Below, piece by piece: positions 1-7,199 of a DNA stretch of 51,760 nt (within the stretch, counting starts at the first letter, position 1; the number at the start of each line of letters is the position of its first letter). Where the stretch lies: the NCBI RefSeq assembly GCF_017115085.1, contig NZ_JABXKJ010000060.1:1-51760 (forward strand). The letters are read 5' to 3'. This DNA is from Nostoc sp. NMS7 (GTDB lineage: Bacteria > Cyanobacteriota > Cyanobacteriia > Cyanobacteriales > Nostocaceae). The notes under the pieces are model-generated. The model saw only the letters and a program-made list of their open reading frames with translations, was not told the DNA's origin and ran no database searches. A program made the position numbers and the translations under genes.

Positions 1-18
1 TTGTTAAATTGGTATATC

Positions 19-53
19 AACTATTAGTTAAGCATAGCAAGTACTGAAGAACC
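19..53. repeat. Inverted copy of an element end (left edge)
   Basis: These 35 bases match the reverse complement of 51661-51695 at 31 of 35 positions, with the last 16 bases (AAGTACTGAAGAACC and the base before) identical. The right-hand copy sits exactly where vapC is broken, so I read both as the same terminus of a mobile or repeated element lying mostly outside the window. The element itself is not identified. Confidence 0.6.
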
Positions 54-63
54 AACTTTTTTT

Positions 64-83
64 CAGTTGTCTAAAGACAACTG
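64..83. promoter_or_regulatory. Perfect 8-bp hairpin just before an ORF
   Basis: CAGTTGTC and GACAACTG form a perfect stem around a TAAA loop, ending one base before the GTG that could start the next gene. It could be an operator, part of an element end, or a structured leader. No T-run follows it. If it is an element end, the true start of the next gene lies further downstream. Confidence 0.4.
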
Positions 84-84
84 A

Positions 85-564
85 GTGCTATTAGACTCAG
101 ATAATATTCACTCATTACCACCGAATTTTAACATTTTGGCAAATCAAAAGGAGAAGAATAGAGTGTTGAAAGATGTTGAACGTTGTATTCCTTCAGAGGA
201 AAAATATCTAGAGGCATTCTACTCAATTTATGAGGGATTGACTCCGGGACACAAAGCAATCTTGAATAAGTTGTATCAGCATTGTTATTTTATGAAGGAC
301 AATCGCCGATTACGTACTTGGGAGTTATCTGAAGCTGCGGGATATGATGGTGACTCTTCTGGTCAAATTGGGAAATTAGGTAAAAAGTTCTACAGATTCT
401 TTGGAGTAAAAGATGAGGAATTTGGAAAACCCGCACTTGCAATAATTAGTTGGTTTAGAGATGAGATAAATGGGTATTGGTACATTGAGCTAATTCCAGA
501 AGCAGCTAGAGCATTTAAGCGTTTTTACATCAAAACTGTCCTAACTGGGGTGGCTTCCACTTGA
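85..564 (+). CDS. Hypothetical protein, 159 aa
   Basis: I do not recognise a family. The protein is soluble, with no signal peptide or membrane segment, and is rich in charged and aromatic residues. The middle (about residues 45-100, with LTPGHKAILNKLYQHC and TWELSEAAGY) has the spacing of a small winged-helix-like domain: a helix, then a recognition-type helix after 'ELSEAAGY'. That suggests a DNA-binding or regulatory role but is only a shape impression. The start is uncertain: GTG at 85 follows a hairpin directly, and a second GTG at 163 preceded by GAGAAG-rich sequence is also possible. The stop is followed by convergent minus-strand genes. Confidence 0.5.
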   Translation: MLLDSDNIHSLPPNFNILANQKEKNRVLKDVERCIPSEEKYLEAFYSIYEGLTPGHKAILNKLYQHCYFMKDNRRLRTWELSEAAGYDGDSSGQIGKLGKKFYRFFGVKDEEFGKPALAIISWFRDEINGYWYIELIPEAARAFKRFYIKTVLTGVAST

Positions 565-646
565 CCATTCTGGGCGTTCTCACTAACTTTCAGAACCGTA
601 TCCATCGCATCAGCACCCATCCGGGCAGGGTTTATTAGCATGGATG

Positions 647-1225
647 TTAATCTTTCTTCTCTAGGCTGACTTCTCGCCGCCCATATTTCAGAACACTTGA
701 CATCCAAACTAACTCGTCCATAAACCTTTCCATGCGGCGAATGTAGGTTGGTTTGTCAATTAAATTGCCCGACTCATCAAATAGTTTCTGAACGTTGCTA
801 AAGTTGAGGTCATAAAAAATAGTTATTAGCCCCAACTCCCGCATCACAGGTAAGAGGTTTTGGATTACCCTTGTGCCACCAAAGCTGCCTGCTGAAACGC
901 CACATAGTCCAACGGCTTTATGAATGTATTCTTTGAGGCAGGTATCAAGGACGTGTTTGAGCAAACCTGGATAACCGTGATTATACTCTGGTGTAACGAT
1001 AATTAATCCATCTGCTCGCTCAATAGTTGCAGAAAATTGAGGGTCTTTGAGTGATTCTCCGGCATCATCTGTAGCGATCGCAATATTTCTAATATCGATT
1101 AGTTCCGTTTCTAGGCGATCGTCTGCTGCAACCTGCTCCACAATAAATTTAGCAACGTATTCACTTTGGCGGCCTTGACGGGGAGTGCCAAGAATCACTG
1201 GAATAAATAAGGATGAATCTGACAT
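647..1225 (-). CDS. NADPH-dependent FMN reductase family protein
   Basis: This is a flavodoxin-like NAD(P)H:FMN/quinone reductase. The N-terminus (residues about 5-15) has the ILGTPRQGRQS phosphate-binding loop for FMN, and the middle has the family motif TPEYNHGYPG followed by LKHVLD, which contacts the flavin. The length of 192 aa is normal. I chose ATG at 1225; a longer reading from 1261 would run back into the remnant of an SDR gene, so its first 12 residues are not native. It probably acts in the cytoplasm in quinone, azo-compound or metal reduction; the substrate cannot be read from sequence. The SDR relic directly upstream on the same strand suggests a former redox gene pair. Confidence 0.85.
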   Translation of the reverse strand: MSDSSLFIPVILGTPRQGRQSEYVAKFIVEQVAADDRLETELIDIRNIAIATDDAGESLKDPQFSATIERADGLIIVTPEYNHGYPGLLKHVLDTCLKEYIHKAVGLCGVSAGSFGGTRVIQNLLPVMRELGLITIFYDLNFSNVQKLFDESGNLIDKPTYIRRMERFMDELVWMSSVLKYGRREVSLEKKD

Positions 1226-1239
1226 AGTTTTTTTTCTCG

Positions 1240-1393
1240 CTACTGCTCCTGATAATTCCAAAGTAGCCCACCATCCACAAAGAAAGTGCTACTTGTATGT
1301 AATGTAGTCACCATTAGAAGATGCCAGAAACGCCACTAAGGACGCAACATCTTGCGGTTGACCTAAACTCCACCAAGAGGAATATTTTCTCAT
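1240..1393 (-). pseudogene. C-terminal remnant of a short-chain dehydrogenase
   Basis: Read on the minus strand, this stretch gives the typical SDR C-terminus: GQPQDVASLVAFLASSNG then DYIT, and after a one-base frame change TSSTFFVDGGLLWNYQEQ and a stop at 1240. The VDGG motif and the 'G.P.DVA.LV.FLAS' block are diagnostic of classical SDRs. Everything upstream, including the Rossmann fold and active site, is gone and the frame is broken, so the gene is dead. It sits 15 bases upstream of the FMN reductase. Confidence 0.75.
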
Positions 1394-1865
1394 AACGCAC
1401 CTAGCTTTGCTGGATGGTTCCACAGCTTGGTATTAATGGGGTTTCTATCGCTATCGCTGCAATGTTATGATACCGCTTATTTCTACCTATTAAATTGTTG
1501 TCTAATTTTACATTTAGTTAAGTAAAATTTCAGAATTTTGTTGTATGCAAATAACAGATGTCTCTAGTAAAATCTTTCTATCAAACTAGTGCAGCCTTTT
1601 AGTTTTCTCCTTTGATATCAATTCACACAAACCCTGATACATATAGATTTATCGTCGGGAACATTGCTGTGTCCCTACCAACGTATTTGTATGATTATTA
1701 AAGTGAAACGGTATCACTACTTGTCACTTTGGAAGATATTACAGAAAATTTTCCTGACGTGGATCAGGGGCTACTACCAGTTGATGACATTACGCCATAT
1801 GTAAGGTTAGACTAAGGACTGACGTGAATTAATTACTTGTTTCACTATTTTAGGTTTATCATACT
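1394..1865. other. Intergenic spacer with a dispersed repeat and an ORF fragment
   Basis: No complete gene is visible. At about 1658-1714 there is a diverged copy of a repeat also present at about 11577-11632 (shared core 'CCCTACCAA.GTATTTGTAT'). Directly after it, 1723-1815 on the plus strand reads as an open C-terminal fragment (VTLEDITENFPDVDQGLLPV and onward) ending in TAA. It has no start codon and I recognise no family; it may be the tail of a gene destroyed by the repeat. Confidence 0.4.
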
Positions 1866-2936
1866 TTAATCTTTGTCAATAGTTGCGTTTTTAATATCAC
1901 CAATCAATTCATCAATCCTTGATTTTGTTGTGTTCCAAGAACACATAAAACGTACTCCTCCCACACCAATAAATGTATAAAACTGCCAATTGTTTGCTTT
2001 TAAGGCGTGAATGACTTCTTGTGGTAGTTTTACAAATACGGCGTTGGCTTCTCTAGGAAACATTAAGTCAACACCTTCTATGTTTAATAGTTGATTTTCT
2101 AAGTATTCAGCACATTGATTTGCATGTCTGGCATTTTTTAGCCAAGCACCAGTTTCCAATAAACCCAACCAGGGAGCAGAAATAAATCGCATTTTTGAGG
2201 CTAGCTGACCTGCTTGCTTACATCGATAATCAAAATCCTCTGCTAGTTCTTTGTTGAAGAAAAGAATGGCTTCACCTAATGCCATTCCATTTTTTGTACC
2301 ACAAAAGCACAATACATCCACTCCAGTTTTCCAAGTAATTTCAGCAGGGCTTTTATTCATCGCGGCAACTGCATTTGCAAACCGAGCGCCATCCATGTGA
2401 ATCTTTAAGTTATACTTTTTCGCAACTTCTTTAATTTCTAGAAGTTCTTCAATAGAATATAAAGTTCCTAATTCCGTTGATTGTGTGACGCTAATAACTT
2501 TAGATTTGGGATAATGAATGTCAGTACGTTTAGTGACAATTGACTCTATCGCCTCTGATGTTAACTTGCCATTTTTACCTTGAGCAAGTAACAGTTTAGA
2601 ACCATTAGATGCAAATTCAGGTGCACCACATTCATCTGTTTCTATGTGAGATGTCTCATGACAAATGACGCTGTGATATGACTGACAAAGGGCAGCTAAA
2701 GATAAAGAATTTGCGGCTGTACCGTTAAAGGTAAAAAATACTTCACAATCAATTTCAAAGAGTTTCCGAAAATAATCTGTGGCTTTTTGAGTCCATTGAT
2801 CATTTCCATAGGCTGGAACACTACCTTGATTTGCCCTAATCATATATTCCAGCGCTTCGGGACAAATACCAGAGGAATTATCACTTGCAAACTGCTCTGA
2901 GTTACTATTCATCATCTCTAGGTTGATTTCTCTCAA
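1866..2936 (-). CDS. Threonine aldolase family PLP enzyme
   Basis: This is a fold-type I PLP enzyme of the low-specificity threonine aldolase / beta-eliminating lyase family, which cleaves beta-hydroxy amino acids such as L-threonine to glycine and an aldehyde. Visible signatures are FTFNGTAANSLSLAAL (about 68-83, cofactor phosphate pocket), HMDGAR with Asp182 (pyridine nitrogen contact) and GTKNGM with Lys215 as the Schiff-base lysine. The length of 356 aa is normal. ATG at 2936 is used; Met8 or Met9 are alternative starts. It is flanked by long spacers and is probably a single-gene unit. The stereospecificity (L- versus L-allo-) cannot be told. Confidence 0.85.
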   Translation of the reverse strand: MREINLEMMNSNSEQFASDNSSGICPEALEYMIRANQGSVPAYGNDQWTQKATDYFRKLFEIDCEVFFTFNGTAANSLSLAALCQSYHSVICHETSHIETDECGAPEFASNGSKLLLAQGKNGKLTSEAIESIVTKRTDIHYPKSKVISVTQSTELGTLYSIEELLEIKEVAKKYNLKIHMDGARFANAVAAMNKSPAEITWKTGVDVLCFCGTKNGMALGEAILFFNKELAEDFDYRCKQAGQLASKMRFISAPWLGLLETGAWLKNARHANQCAEYLENQLLNIEGVDLMFPREANAVFVKLPQEVIHALKANNWQFYTFIGVGGVRFMCSWNTTKSRIDELIGDIKNATIDKD

Positions 2937-3618
2937 TAATTTTTACAATATTAGTGAATAATTTTGCCACTTGCCAACTCTCCTAATTACAAGAATTTTG
3001 GATGGTAGTAAACTAAATCAGGACTTACGCAAACAATAGCTAAAACCCTGATTTTTAGGTAGGGGCAATTCATGTAGCTTTAGCTGACCGCAGGGTATTG
3101 CCCCGGAGGGCGTGTAGTTTTGCGTAAGTCCTATAAATGTTTCTATAGCTCTATTTAATCATTCATAAACAACAATATTCCCGACTTATATCAAGTTCGG
3201 GAATCTCAAAATTTTGATTTTCACAAATCAAAAATATAATTGCTAGATATTGCATCAACCTGTTAATTAGTTTTCATTGTCGTAGCTTTTCTCTGAGTAG
3301 TTATAGCAATAATAGTATATTTATACTATTATATAACCTTGCTGATGTCCACAGAAAATTAGAGTTTTAGTTTCTCGTTACTGAGACGTTAAATTACTAC
3401 GGTGTCTTCGTCAGCTTTGGGTTGAGGGGATTTTGGGACGTTAAACATCGCAAAAAACTAAATATTATGCTAAAAAAATAAAGTTTGCTAATCATATACT
3501 TATAATGTACCAGACAATGCCCTACCAGTACAATAACTATGACATCACTCTTGTAGGGGTATAAATTGGGGAACCCGCCCAAGGCACTGGCTCACCAATG
3601 ACTAATGATTAATAACTA
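2937..3618. other. Intergenic spacer, no supported gene
   Basis: Apart from the palindromic element at 3020-3132, this is AT-rich sequence without convincing coding. Near 3570-3610 is a degenerate Nostoc-type repeat (GGGGAACCCGCCCAAGGCAC) followed by repeats of 'TAATGACTAATGA' running up to the start of the ABC transporter gene. Confidence 0.5.
3020..3132. repeat. MITE-like palindromic element
   Basis: The ends AGGACTTACGCAAA (3020-3033) and TTTGCGTAAGTCCT (3119-3132) are perfect 14-bp inverted repeats. Inside are GGGGCAAT (3062-3069) and ATTGCCCC (3097-3104), a second nested inverted pair. It is 113 bp long, has no coding capacity, and is of a type commonly seen in Nostoc spacers. It is probably a non-autonomous transposable element or a transcribed hairpin. 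Confidence 0.7.
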
Positions 3619-4401
3619 ATGACTGAATCATTGATTGAATTGAAAGGTGTTTCTAAGTCTTTTGGTAGCCATAAAGTTCTAGATAATGTAGACTTGACCA
3701 TTTACCGGGGAGAAGCACTGGGGATTATTGGCCCATCAGGGACTGGTAAATCAACAATTTTACGGGTAATGGCGGGGTTACTTAGTCCCGATGAAGGAGA
3801 AATTTATGTGCAAGGAGTGCGGCGAGACGGTTTGATTGAGGATGGTGTCCAGCAGGTTGGCATTGGCATGGTGTTTCAGCAGGCGGCGCTATTTGATTCG
3901 CTGACGGTGGAGGAGAATGTGGGATTTTTACTTTATCAAAATTCAAAGCTACCGCGATCGCGCATCCGAGATTTGGTAAAAGAAAAATTGCAGATGGTAG
4001 GTTTACCAGGAATAGGCGACCTCTATCCAGCCGAACTTTCGGGGGGAATGCGAAAGCGGGTAAGTTTTGCCCGTGCGATTATGTCTAACCCCGATAGCCC
4101 CACAGAAGGCGCAGAAGTTCTACTATACGATGAACCGACAGCCGGACTTGATCCCATTGCCTCAACAGTAATCGAAGATTTAATCCGTTATTTGCAAAGT
4201 TCACATGAAACTTGTAGTACCTATGCCGTTGTTACCCACCAAGCCAGCACTGCCCGCCGTACAGCTGATAGACTTATATTTCTCTATGAAGGTAAAGTGC
4301 AGTGGCAGGGTACAGTTAGTGAAATACACAACACAGAAAATCCGTTGATCAGACAATTTATCAGTGGAAGTGTGGAAGGACCGATTCAAGTCGGGGGCTA
4401 G
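3619..4401 (+). CDS. MlaF-like ABC transporter ATP-binding protein
   Basis: This is the ATPase of an MCE-type lipid transporter (MlaF/Ttg2A family; TGD3 in chloroplasts). All ABC motifs are intact: Walker A GPSGTGKST (about 38-46), signature LSGGMRKR (about 140-147), Walker B VLLYDEPTAGLDP (about 172-184) and the switch histidine in VVTHQAS. The LSGGM.KRV variant and the EPTAGLDP block are typical of this subfamily. The length of 260 aa is normal. The ATG at 3619 gives a full N-terminus. The next gene, 95 bases downstream, is the MlaD-like substrate-binding partner, so the pair probably powers phospholipid transport between membranes. The MlaE-type permease is not nearby. Confidence 0.9.
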   Translation: MTESLIELKGVSKSFGSHKVLDNVDLTIYRGEALGIIGPSGTGKSTILRVMAGLLSPDEGEIYVQGVRRDGLIEDGVQQVGIGMVFQQAALFDSLTVEENVGFLLYQNSKLPRSRIRDLVKEKLQMVGLPGIGDLYPAELSGGMRKRVSFARAIMSNPDSPTEGAEVLLYDEPTAGLDPIASTVIEDLIRYLQSSHETCSTYAVVTHQASTARRTADRLIFLYEGKVQWQGTVSEIHNTENPLIRQFISGSVEGPIQVGG

Positions 4402-4410
4402 AAACTTAAA

Positions 4411-4468
4411 AGTGAGGAGTTAAGAATGAGGAGTGAGGAGTTAAATTCGACTCATAACTCATAACTCC
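4411..4468. repeat. Short repeat between mlaF- and mlaD-like genes
   Basis: The spacer is made of repeated GTGAGGAGTTAA-type words followed by their approximate complement (CTCATAACTCATAACTCC), so it can fold into a long imperfect hairpin. Such 'gagtgaggagt' filler is common in Nostoc spacers. It could damp read-through or stabilise the upstream message. Confidence 0.5.
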
Positions 4469-4495
4469 TTGTTAGTTGTTGGTAGTGGTAAAAAA

Positions 4496-5935
4496 ATGCG
4501 AGGTCTTATGACAAGCAGCTTCGCGTCTGGGCGAACATTTAGAGAAGGCTCTGTGGGGTTGTTACTCCTGCTAGGACTTGGGGTATTTGGATTACTCTTT
4601 CTCTGGTTAAATAGATTTACTGCTGCTGGGCGTTCATACAAAGCGATTGTAGAATTTGCTAACGCTGGCGGAATGCAAAAGGGAGCAGCAGTGCGCTATC
4701 GTGGCTTTAAGGTAGGAACTATTTCCCAGGTTCGACCAGGGCCAAATGCTATTGATGTAGAGATTGAAATTGCCAAAACTGACCTAATTATCCCCCGGAA
4801 TGTATTGGTGGAAGCTAATCAAAGCGGATTAATTAGCGAAAGTATTATCGACATCACACCAAAAGCAACTTTACCTGGTGGGCTTGTGCTTGCTAAACCC
4901 CTAGATAAAAATTGTAATTCTAGTCTCATAGTCTGTAATGGCTCTCGGTTAAAAGGTCAGGTTGGCATCAGTGTTGATGAACTAATTCGCAGTTCAACTG
5001 ACCTAGCCACTGCATATAATGACCCAAAATTTTATAGAAATGTGAATGGGGTTCTGGAAGCAACTACAGTCGCAGCATCCAGTTTTAGTGAGCTAAGTCA
5101 CGATCTCCGAGGTTTGACCAAAAGCTTGCGAGAACAACTGAATACATTTTCAGCTACGGCTAATTCAGTCCAACGGGCGACAAACCAACTTAATGCATCT
5201 GCGACTCAAACTATAGATAAATTCGGTGCAACTGCAACTCAAGCAAATCGTTTGCTGAACAACCTGGATAATCTGTTGACAACAAATCGTTCGGCGCTGG
5301 TTGGTGCTTTGAACAATATCACCGAAACTAGCAACCAACTGCGCGTTACAGTCAGTAGCTTATCACCATCTATCAATCGATTGACTCAAGGACAATTACT
5401 CAACAATTTAGAAACTCTTTCAACAAATGCAGCCCAAGCTTCAGCTAATTTACGCGATGCTTCTAAAACCTTAAATGATCCAAAGAATGTGGTGCTGCTG
5501 CAACAAACTTTAGATTCAGCACGAGTAACGTTTGAAAATACTCAAAAAATTACATCTGATTTGGATGAATTGACAGGTGATCCGACTTTCCGCAAAAATC
5601 TGCTGCAATTGGTGAATGGTCTAAGTCATTTAGTATCTTCTACCCAACAGATGCAGCAACAAGTACAAGTTGCTAGTACTCTCGATTCGGTAAAAGCTGC
5701 TGTGAGCAAACCAAATAATCTAATTCCTACGCCAGCACCAACCCAAAAGGCGGTGTTTCATGACAAATCTTTACCCGTCTATACAATTAATCCCTCACCT
5801 GCTAATTTTGAAACTGCCGATACCAATGTTCAACCAACCCCCAGTGAGTCTATCCCGAATTCATCCCAAGAAGACCTCTTGAAGCAGCTGCGGGAATATG
5901 GTAAGCAACGGGAGCAACTGGAGACGGGGAAATAG
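4496..5935 (+). CDS. MlaD-like MCE-domain protein
   Basis: This is a membrane-anchored MCE protein, the periplasmic lipid-binding part of an Mla/TGD-type system. Residues about 15-40 form one transmembrane helix (GSVGLLLLLGLGVFGLLFLW), followed by the MCE domain at about 45-125 (FANAGGMQKGAAVRYRGFKVG). A long coiled-coil region rich in Asn, Thr, Ser and Gln with repeated 'TTNRSALVGALNNITETSNQ'-like segments spans about 170-390, and the C-terminal tail is Pro/Gln-rich and charged. I prefer ATG at 4496 or 4508 over the upstream TTG at 4469. The arrangement with the ABC ATPase supports lipid trafficking. The inverted repeat at 6140-6173 may end the transcript. Confidence 0.85.
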   Translation: MRGLMTSSFASGRTFREGSVGLLLLLGLGVFGLLFLWLNRFTAAGRSYKAIVEFANAGGMQKGAAVRYRGFKVGTISQVRPGPNAIDVEIEIAKTDLIIPRNVLVEANQSGLISESIIDITPKATLPGGLVLAKPLDKNCNSSLIVCNGSRLKGQVGISVDELIRSSTDLATAYNDPKFYRNVNGVLEATTVAASSFSELSHDLRGLTKSLREQLNTFSATANSVQRATNQLNASATQTIDKFGATATQANRLLNNLDNLLTTNRSALVGALNNITETSNQLRVTVSSLSPSINRLTQGQLLNNLETLSTNAAQASANLRDASKTLNDPKNVVLLQQTLDSARVTFENTQKITSDLDELTGDPTFRKNLLQLVNGLSHLVSSTQQMQQQVQVASTLDSVKAAVSKPNNLIPTPAPTQKAVFHDKSLPVYTINPSPANFETADTNVQPTPSESIPNSSQEDLLKQLREYGKQREQLETGK

Positions 5936-6010
5936 GGAATGCAGCTTAACCCACCACAAGACCGACAAGTACCAAGCGCCATACTTGGGCAAAGTCCGTG
6001 TCGATGTCTG

Positions 6011-6053
6011 GGCTCTGATTTGACGTTGAGCCAACGTATAGACCAGCAGACAT
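6011..6053 (-). repeat. 43-bp transposase-gene fragment (left island copy)
   Basis: These 43 bases are identical to 11425-11467, where they belong to a degenerate IS transposase gene, and the match ends abruptly on both sides. The fragment is also bounded by an 8-bp inverted repeat, GATGTCTG (6003-6010) and CAGACATC (6047-6054). It marks the left edge of the 5.4-kb sugar cassette. Confidence 0.75.
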
Positions 6054-6139
6054 CAATTTCCGATTACGCAGTCTCTTAAACTGGCACTTTACTATTAATT
6101 CTCCATAAAAGTAGCGGAAGAACCAAAAAAAGAAAGAAT

Positions 6140-6173
6140 AAAGCAGTCTCATGTAGAATAATGAGACTGCTTT
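6140..6173. terminator. Strong 13-bp hairpin, possible bidirectional terminator
   Basis: AAAGCAGTCTCAT (6140-6152) and ATGAGACTGCTTT (6161-6173) form a perfect stem with an 8-base loop. Read on the minus strand, it is followed by a T-rich tract (ATTCTTTCTTTTTTT). On the plus strand the T-run is short, so termination of the mlaD-like transcript is plausible but not certain. It lies just before the first gene of the sugar cassette and could also be a remnant of a mobile element end. Confidence 0.5.
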
Positions 6174-6209
6174 GTTGTGCAATTCAGAAACAGGAAGATA
6201 TGCATCCTT

Positions 6210-7199
6210 ATGACCAACATAAAGACCCTTCAAGGAACAAAAATACTACTAACAGGAGGAGCAGGACTAATAGGTTCTCACATAGCGGATCTTCTTGTCT
6301 TAGAAGAAGTTAAAGAAATTATCATTTTTGATAACTTCAGTCGTGGTCGGCGTGAGAATCTTCCACAAGCTACCACTGGGACAAAAATAACAATAGTTGA
6401 AAGAGATGTTCGAGAACCTGATCAAATAGCCAAGGTCATCAATGGTATACATATAGTTTTTCATCTGGCAGCCATACGTCTCACCCAATGCGCCGAGGAG
6501 CCACGTTTAGCCTTGCAAGTGATGGCTGATGGCACATTTAACATTTTAGAAGCGGCAGTAGCTGCTGGCGTAAAAAGAGTGGTCGCTGCCTCATCTGCTT
6601 CTATTTATGGTATGGCCGATTATTTTCCAACATCAGAAAAGCATCACCCATACAATAACACCACACTTTATGGAGCGACTAAAGTCTTTAACGAAGGACT
6701 ACTCAAATCTTTTAACAGTATGTATAAACTAAAATATGTAGCACTACGGCCATTTAATGTTTATGGACCACGCATGGATATACATGGAGCCTATACAGAG
6801 GTCTTAATAAGATGGATAGAACGAATTAATAAGGGTCTAGCACCGATTATATTTGGAGATGGTGAACAGTCAATGGACTTCATTTTTGTCGAAGATGTCG
6901 CACGCGCTTTTATCCTAGCAGCCAAAACCAAGGAGGTAGGGGAAGTTTTTAATGTAGCTAGCGGGATTGAGACCAGTTTAAAAAAACTGGCAACGGTCTT
7001 ACTAGCAACAATGGAATCCAATTTACCTATAGAGTATGGTCCTGAACGTCAATTGACTGCCATGCAGCGAAGACTAGCAGATACCAGTTATGCTAAGGAA
7101 AAACTTGGTTTCCAAGCAGAAGTAAGTCTGGAAGAAGGACTAAAAAGACTAGTGAGTTGGTGGCGTTCTCAACAAACTACCTCGCTCTTGAAACCATGA
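6210..7199 (+). CDS. NAD-dependent epimerase/dehydratase (extended SDR)
   Basis: This is a nucleotide-sugar epimerase or dehydratase of the extended SDR family. The N-terminus has the NAD-binding TGGAGLIGSH; the middle has FHLAAIRLTQ, the ASSASIYG serine block and the intact catalytic YGATK; downstream come RPFNVYGP and VFNVASG, as in UDP-sugar 4-epimerases. The length of 329 aa is normal. I start at ATG 6210, with AGGAAG about 12 bases upstream; a longer frame from 6177 is less likely. The stop overlaps the next start by four bases (ATGA), so the genes are translationally coupled. The sugar nucleotide used cannot be told. Confidence 0.88.
   Translation: MTNIKTLQGTKILLTGGAGLIGSHIADLLVLEEVKEIIIFDNFSRGRRENLPQATTGTKITIVERDVREPDQIAKVINGIHIVFHLAAIRLTQCAEEPRLALQVMADGTFNILEAAVAAGVKRVVAASSASIYGMADYFPTSEKHHPYNNTTLYGATKVFNEGLLKSFNSMYKLKYVALRPFNVYGPRMDIHGAYTEVLIRWIERINKGLAPIIFGDGEQSMDFIFVEDVARAFILAAKTKEVGEVFNVASGIETSLKKLATVLLATMESNLPIEYGPERQLTAMQRRLADTSYAKEKLGFQAEVSLEEGLKRLVSWWRSQQTTSLLKP

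Noticed and set aside
525..707. 60-aa minus-strand frame overlapping the ends of two genes
   Set aside because: Shadow of the convergent gene ends; no motif.
3397..3582. 61-aa minus-strand frame before the ABC transporter gene
   Set aside because: Hydrophobic but low complexity, starts inside a repeat remnant and has no homology I recognise.
5946..6233. 95-aa minus-strand frame at the left cassette edge
   Set aside because: It reads through the 43-bp transposase fragment in a different frame and through a hairpin; not a gene.
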